This document shows positions 60,443 through 64,000 of a stretch of DNA of 64,000 nt, piece by piece. A model generated the notes under the pieces. It made no database searches. It saw nothing but the letters and a program-made list of their open reading frames with translations, and was not told the origin of the DNA. Both the position numbers and the translations under genes were made by a program. The stretch's first letter is position 1. Each line of letters opens with the position of its first letter. This stretch comes from Copromyces sp. CBS 386.78 (lineage: Eukaryota > Ascomycota > Sordariomycetes > Sordariales > Sordariaceae): assembly GCA_030685235.1 (NCBI GenBank), contig MU839092.1, forward strand, positions 530,076 to 594,075, read 5' to 3'.

Positions 60443-63440
60443 AGGAGAGCGATCCAGCCCCAGTCTGATTTACGTTGAGTCTGAAAAGTACCGCGGTACC
60501 AGTCCGTGATGAAGGTCAAAACAGGGACCTGTACATACAGAGCTGAATAATGACGGAATAGAACATTTATCATTGCATGGGGGACGAAGCAAGCCCATAC
60601 TAATTTGTTTTAATAGATGACCACAATGCAATATCATGAGTTGGTACGCGCATCCTGCCGACTTGCTAAGGAAGGGTTGGTTATCGGTTTGATTTTCGAC
60701 CCCTTCGGCGAACATGGGCACCCCGGTCGGCGCACGCGCACACCGTCTAAGTGACATACCCACTGCGACCGTATTCCTTCCGCCTATTTGTAACGTGCCG
60801 GGGCTGAAGCTGTTTGTCGAAGAGCGTTCGACGACACCGAGTATGTGTTTGAAGAACAGGTTTGGAAGACATCCAAAGGGGCGGGAAAGGAGATGCCGCA
60901 ACAAACTTGAACGACGCTCATTCTATTGTGGCTCCAACTGAAAAAAATCGCATCACTCCACGGTTGTTCCTTCATTACCGAACCCCCATCTTCAGGGCCC
61001 TTATGGTGTGGAAAGCTTACAGAAGGAACCGGTAGATGTTCAAGCCACCTACGTATGTGTCATTGAGTAAGTAGGTTCGCGTGATGAGGAGTGCAGCGTG
61101 AGGCTGATACCAGCAAACATTTGATTTCTGTCTGGTCCGGCGCGCCCGTCCTCAGCTCGTTTCTAGTTGCATATTGACATTGTTCCAAGGTTAACGGTTC
61201 AGTTTACAACTACATGTGAAATGAGCAGGGTTCAGTCGAGACTTTTGTGAGCTGCAAGAGCTTTCAAGCTCTTCTCAGCTTTGGACGACTTGGCCACCGG
61301 GAGGGCAGTGCAACGACCGGGTGTCACCGAACGGGCGCCAAGGTACCCGCTAGTATGTTGCTATAAATAACATCGGCCCCGAAGGACCGGGAGTCAATCG
61401 TCGGGACATCACGTTTAATTGACACCAATCGGACCTGTTGGGCTTGACCGGGCGAGGACCCCTGAAGTGTGCATTCACTCCCGTCAAAGTTTAAGGTTAC
61501 ACGCCACCATTTCTGTACACTAATCGCCCACCAGTTGCCAAGTTCCAGCATTTCAACACCCAGCTTCAGGTTCTTCGGATTCAAGATTTGCAGCTTGCAG
61601 GGAAATGGCAGACCGTTGGGTTGCAGACCACCATCAATGCATTCATTCGGACACCCCCAGAATGATGAAGTTTCTTTATCGAGGGGCCAGGAGATCACGA
61701 ACTCCCTGCGACATGCTCGCATTCATCCGCCGTTCCTACGCTGAGGTTACTGTATTGTGCTACCGGTATCTGTTCCAAGGCGCACATGCATTGCACCCGC
61801 TCAATGACAATATCGTGCAACTTTGTTCTTCTTCAGCACAGCCGTTTCGGTTTGCCGGGAGAACAGCCAGGTCCTTCTTATCGAGGTAACTCGGACTGCA
61901 CTTTGTAAGCTTTCAGACACCATTGTGATAACTACAACCAACTTACGTCTGCGGATGTTTTTCAAAAGCATCGAGCTCAAAGCGGAGAGTTAGTGAAGAC
62001 AACAAAGCCAAGAATGGGGCTTGAAAAGCCTATCTACGGATCTACAGCCCTGTCTACCTCTTTGTTAGACTCAAGGTCCGTTCCCGTCTCTGCCTTTGTT
62101 TCCAACAAAAAGTCTAATCGTAATCTCCGTCCTGCACCCGATTGCTCATGCTCACGGCATCTTCATCGGTCGGTTTCCCCACATTGTTCTGCCCCCGCCT
62201 TCAAACAGCGAAGCTGAACTGCCATGGCACCTTGGCCTGAGAATGTGATGTTACCCACATCCAACCGGTTGAAAGAGCACACTTTGTGAGAATAGAGAGG
62301 GAATTCAGCACGCGGAGCACAGCCCCGCGAAGAGACCCCAGGATCGCCCAGAGTGGCAGAAAGTGGCATCTTGATGGCCACCCCGTCCCGCTGCCTTCGT
62401 CCAATCCATTGGATCCGCCAGCTGCACCTTGCGAGGGGTGGAGACAATTCAGCACCAACGGCCTGGCCTGTTGCGGATCCTTGGAATCTTGGGTGCCTGG
62501 AACCGAACGTGAAGCTTGAACCCTTTTCGTCTCATTCTTTTCTGTGTCCCTTGCTCCACAGCTGACTCCTAGCTCTGACATCAAACTCTGAGCTTTTGGT
62601 GAGCTCTAAACAGCTGTAGACCCCCTCACAGTGTCCCATTGTGATCGTGTGCAAGCCAACATCTGAATTGTGTCAAGGTACCTGGTCTCTATCAGTCTGT
62701 CTGTTCACCTTCTACTCACCACTGTTACTACCTACCTCTTCACATTATATACTAGACTACCTGCCCCCCTGCTCCGTCCTCGTAGGGCGTTGAAGACCTG
62801 GACACGGCGACCTTGACGTTACCTTGCGGAGGACGCCACCCCTCATTCCCTCTTCGTTCAACGAGGGTTCGCTGCGGTTGGGTTGTCGTGCTGCTTCTGC
62901 TGCCCGCTGTCACCTGTGCGTGGATTCGACGCTCGTGGTTTTGCATGCGCCTTTCGTGCCGTTGGCTTTTCTACATACCTCTACACTACCTACGTACGCA
63001 GTGCATCTGCGTCCTTGTTGAGGCCGGCACTGGCCCTCACGCTCACCCGGATCTCCCAAACAGTTCAGCTATCTGACGACCCGGTTCAAAGTGAAAGCGC
63101 TCTGTGGAAGTGACGGGAGCCAGTTCAGTTTGTCGTCGTCAACGGTGCTTCTTTCGGTCCAAGCCCGGTTCCATCCATCCCAACTTGTCCGCTTAGTCCC
63201 GAGTCCTGTCAGCACTATCTGGGGTTATCTGTTTGCTATCTGATCTATTACTGGAACCCGGCAGCGCAGCAGCAGAGAGCAAGAGGCAGACACTGCCTCT
63301 ACCACCACCACCACCATCACCCGCGCCTTCGGCAGCCCACGTTTTCTGTCCACCAGCTAACGGGGTCCGGCTCTTTAATCGCCGCCAGCGCAATACCTAC
63401 CGCCCTTTCTCTTTTACCTTTCATCTCGACTCTCCCGATA
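60443..63440. other. Intergenic region upstream of the polyglutamine gene
   Basis: About 3.0 kb, likely including a long leader of the following gene. The right half (62750-63430) is C/T-rich with a TATATA-like site near 62747. An AGGTACCT palindrome is at 62676-62683. A 132-codon frame at 61324-61722 is listed separately. Confidence 0.4.
61324..61722 (-). CDS. Candidate hypothetical protein (132 aa ORF)
   Basis: ATG-started single-exon frame with a protein-like composition, including ELGNWWAISVQKWWRVTLNF. No recognised domain, no neighbouring exon and no homology that I can name. It could be a lineage-specific gene or chance; evidence is weak. Confidence 0.2.
   Translation of the reverse strand: MRACRREFVISWPLDKETSSFWGCPNECIDGGLQPNGLPFPCKLQILNPKNLKLGVEMLELGNWWAISVQKWWRVTLNFDGSECTLQGSSPGQAQQVRLVSIKRDVPTIDSRSFGADVIYSNILAGTLAPVR

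Positions 63441-64000
<560 letters not shown>

Overview
This is eukaryotic nuclear DNA from a filamentous ascomycete, most likely a Sordariomycete of the Neurospora/Podospora/Magnaporthe kind. The genes are split by short introns (mostly 50-110 nt) with GT donors, CTAAC-type branch sites and AG acceptors. The proteins are typical of Pezizomycotina (Rad9, Cdc37, Csn5, carboxypeptidase Y, Ste23, Sdo1, uS13). Intergenic DNA is long and rich in microsatellites, poly-A/poly-T and CAG/CAA runs. No rRNA, tRNA, CRISPR array or intact transposon was recognised.

Layout: 1-330 (-) 5' part of a J-domain protein. 1421-3628 (+) mitochondrial glutamyl-tRNA synthetase. 3945-5039 (-) CSN5 deneddylase. 5915-7786 (-) prephenate dehydrogenase. 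8252-9361 (+) RCC1-repeat Ats1/Kti13-like protein, convergent with RAD9 (9457-11182, -). 12635-14518 (+) F-box/LRR-like protein. 15756-17355 (+) CDC37. 18780-19979 (+) GPI-anchored PLC-like phosphodiesterase. 20954-22004 (+) F-box-like hypothetical protein. 24957-26199 (+) ribosomal protein uS13 (RPS18), convergent with SDO1 (26590-27534, -). 28959-30691 (+) carboxypeptidase Y. 33036-35602 (-) cAMP phosphodiesterase. An 8-kb gap with no convincing gene follows. 43611-48410 (-) DUSP/USP deubiquitinase. 51170-55190 (-) Ste23/insulysin. 58303-59253 (-) Mpp6-like exosome cofactor with a zinc knuckle. 59754-60442 (+) complex I NDUFS6-type subunit. 63441-64000 (+) N-terminus of a polyglutamine-rich protein that runs off the window.

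The genes are ordinary housekeeping and signalling genes with no operon-like or cluster logic. Some share themes: ribosome and RNA biogenesis (RPS18, SDO1, MPP6), ubiquitin/NEDD8 control (CSN5, USP, F-box proteins), proteolysis (CPY, Ste23) and mitochondria (GluRS, NDUFS6, perhaps a long Ste23 form).

The exon models were built by hand from reading frame, splice consensus and protein family. Every complete model closes to a whole number of codons. The points most worth a second look are: three GC-AG introns sharing an AG|GCATG donor; a 786-nt stretch upstream of the deubiquitinase with no ATG in any frame but a 200-codon open frame; a zinc knuckle appended to an Mpp6 protein; a long Arg-rich N-terminal extension on Ste23; an orphan palindromic heat-shock-type element; a telomere-like box upstream of RPS18; and repeated AGGTACCT palindromes confined to intergenic DNA.
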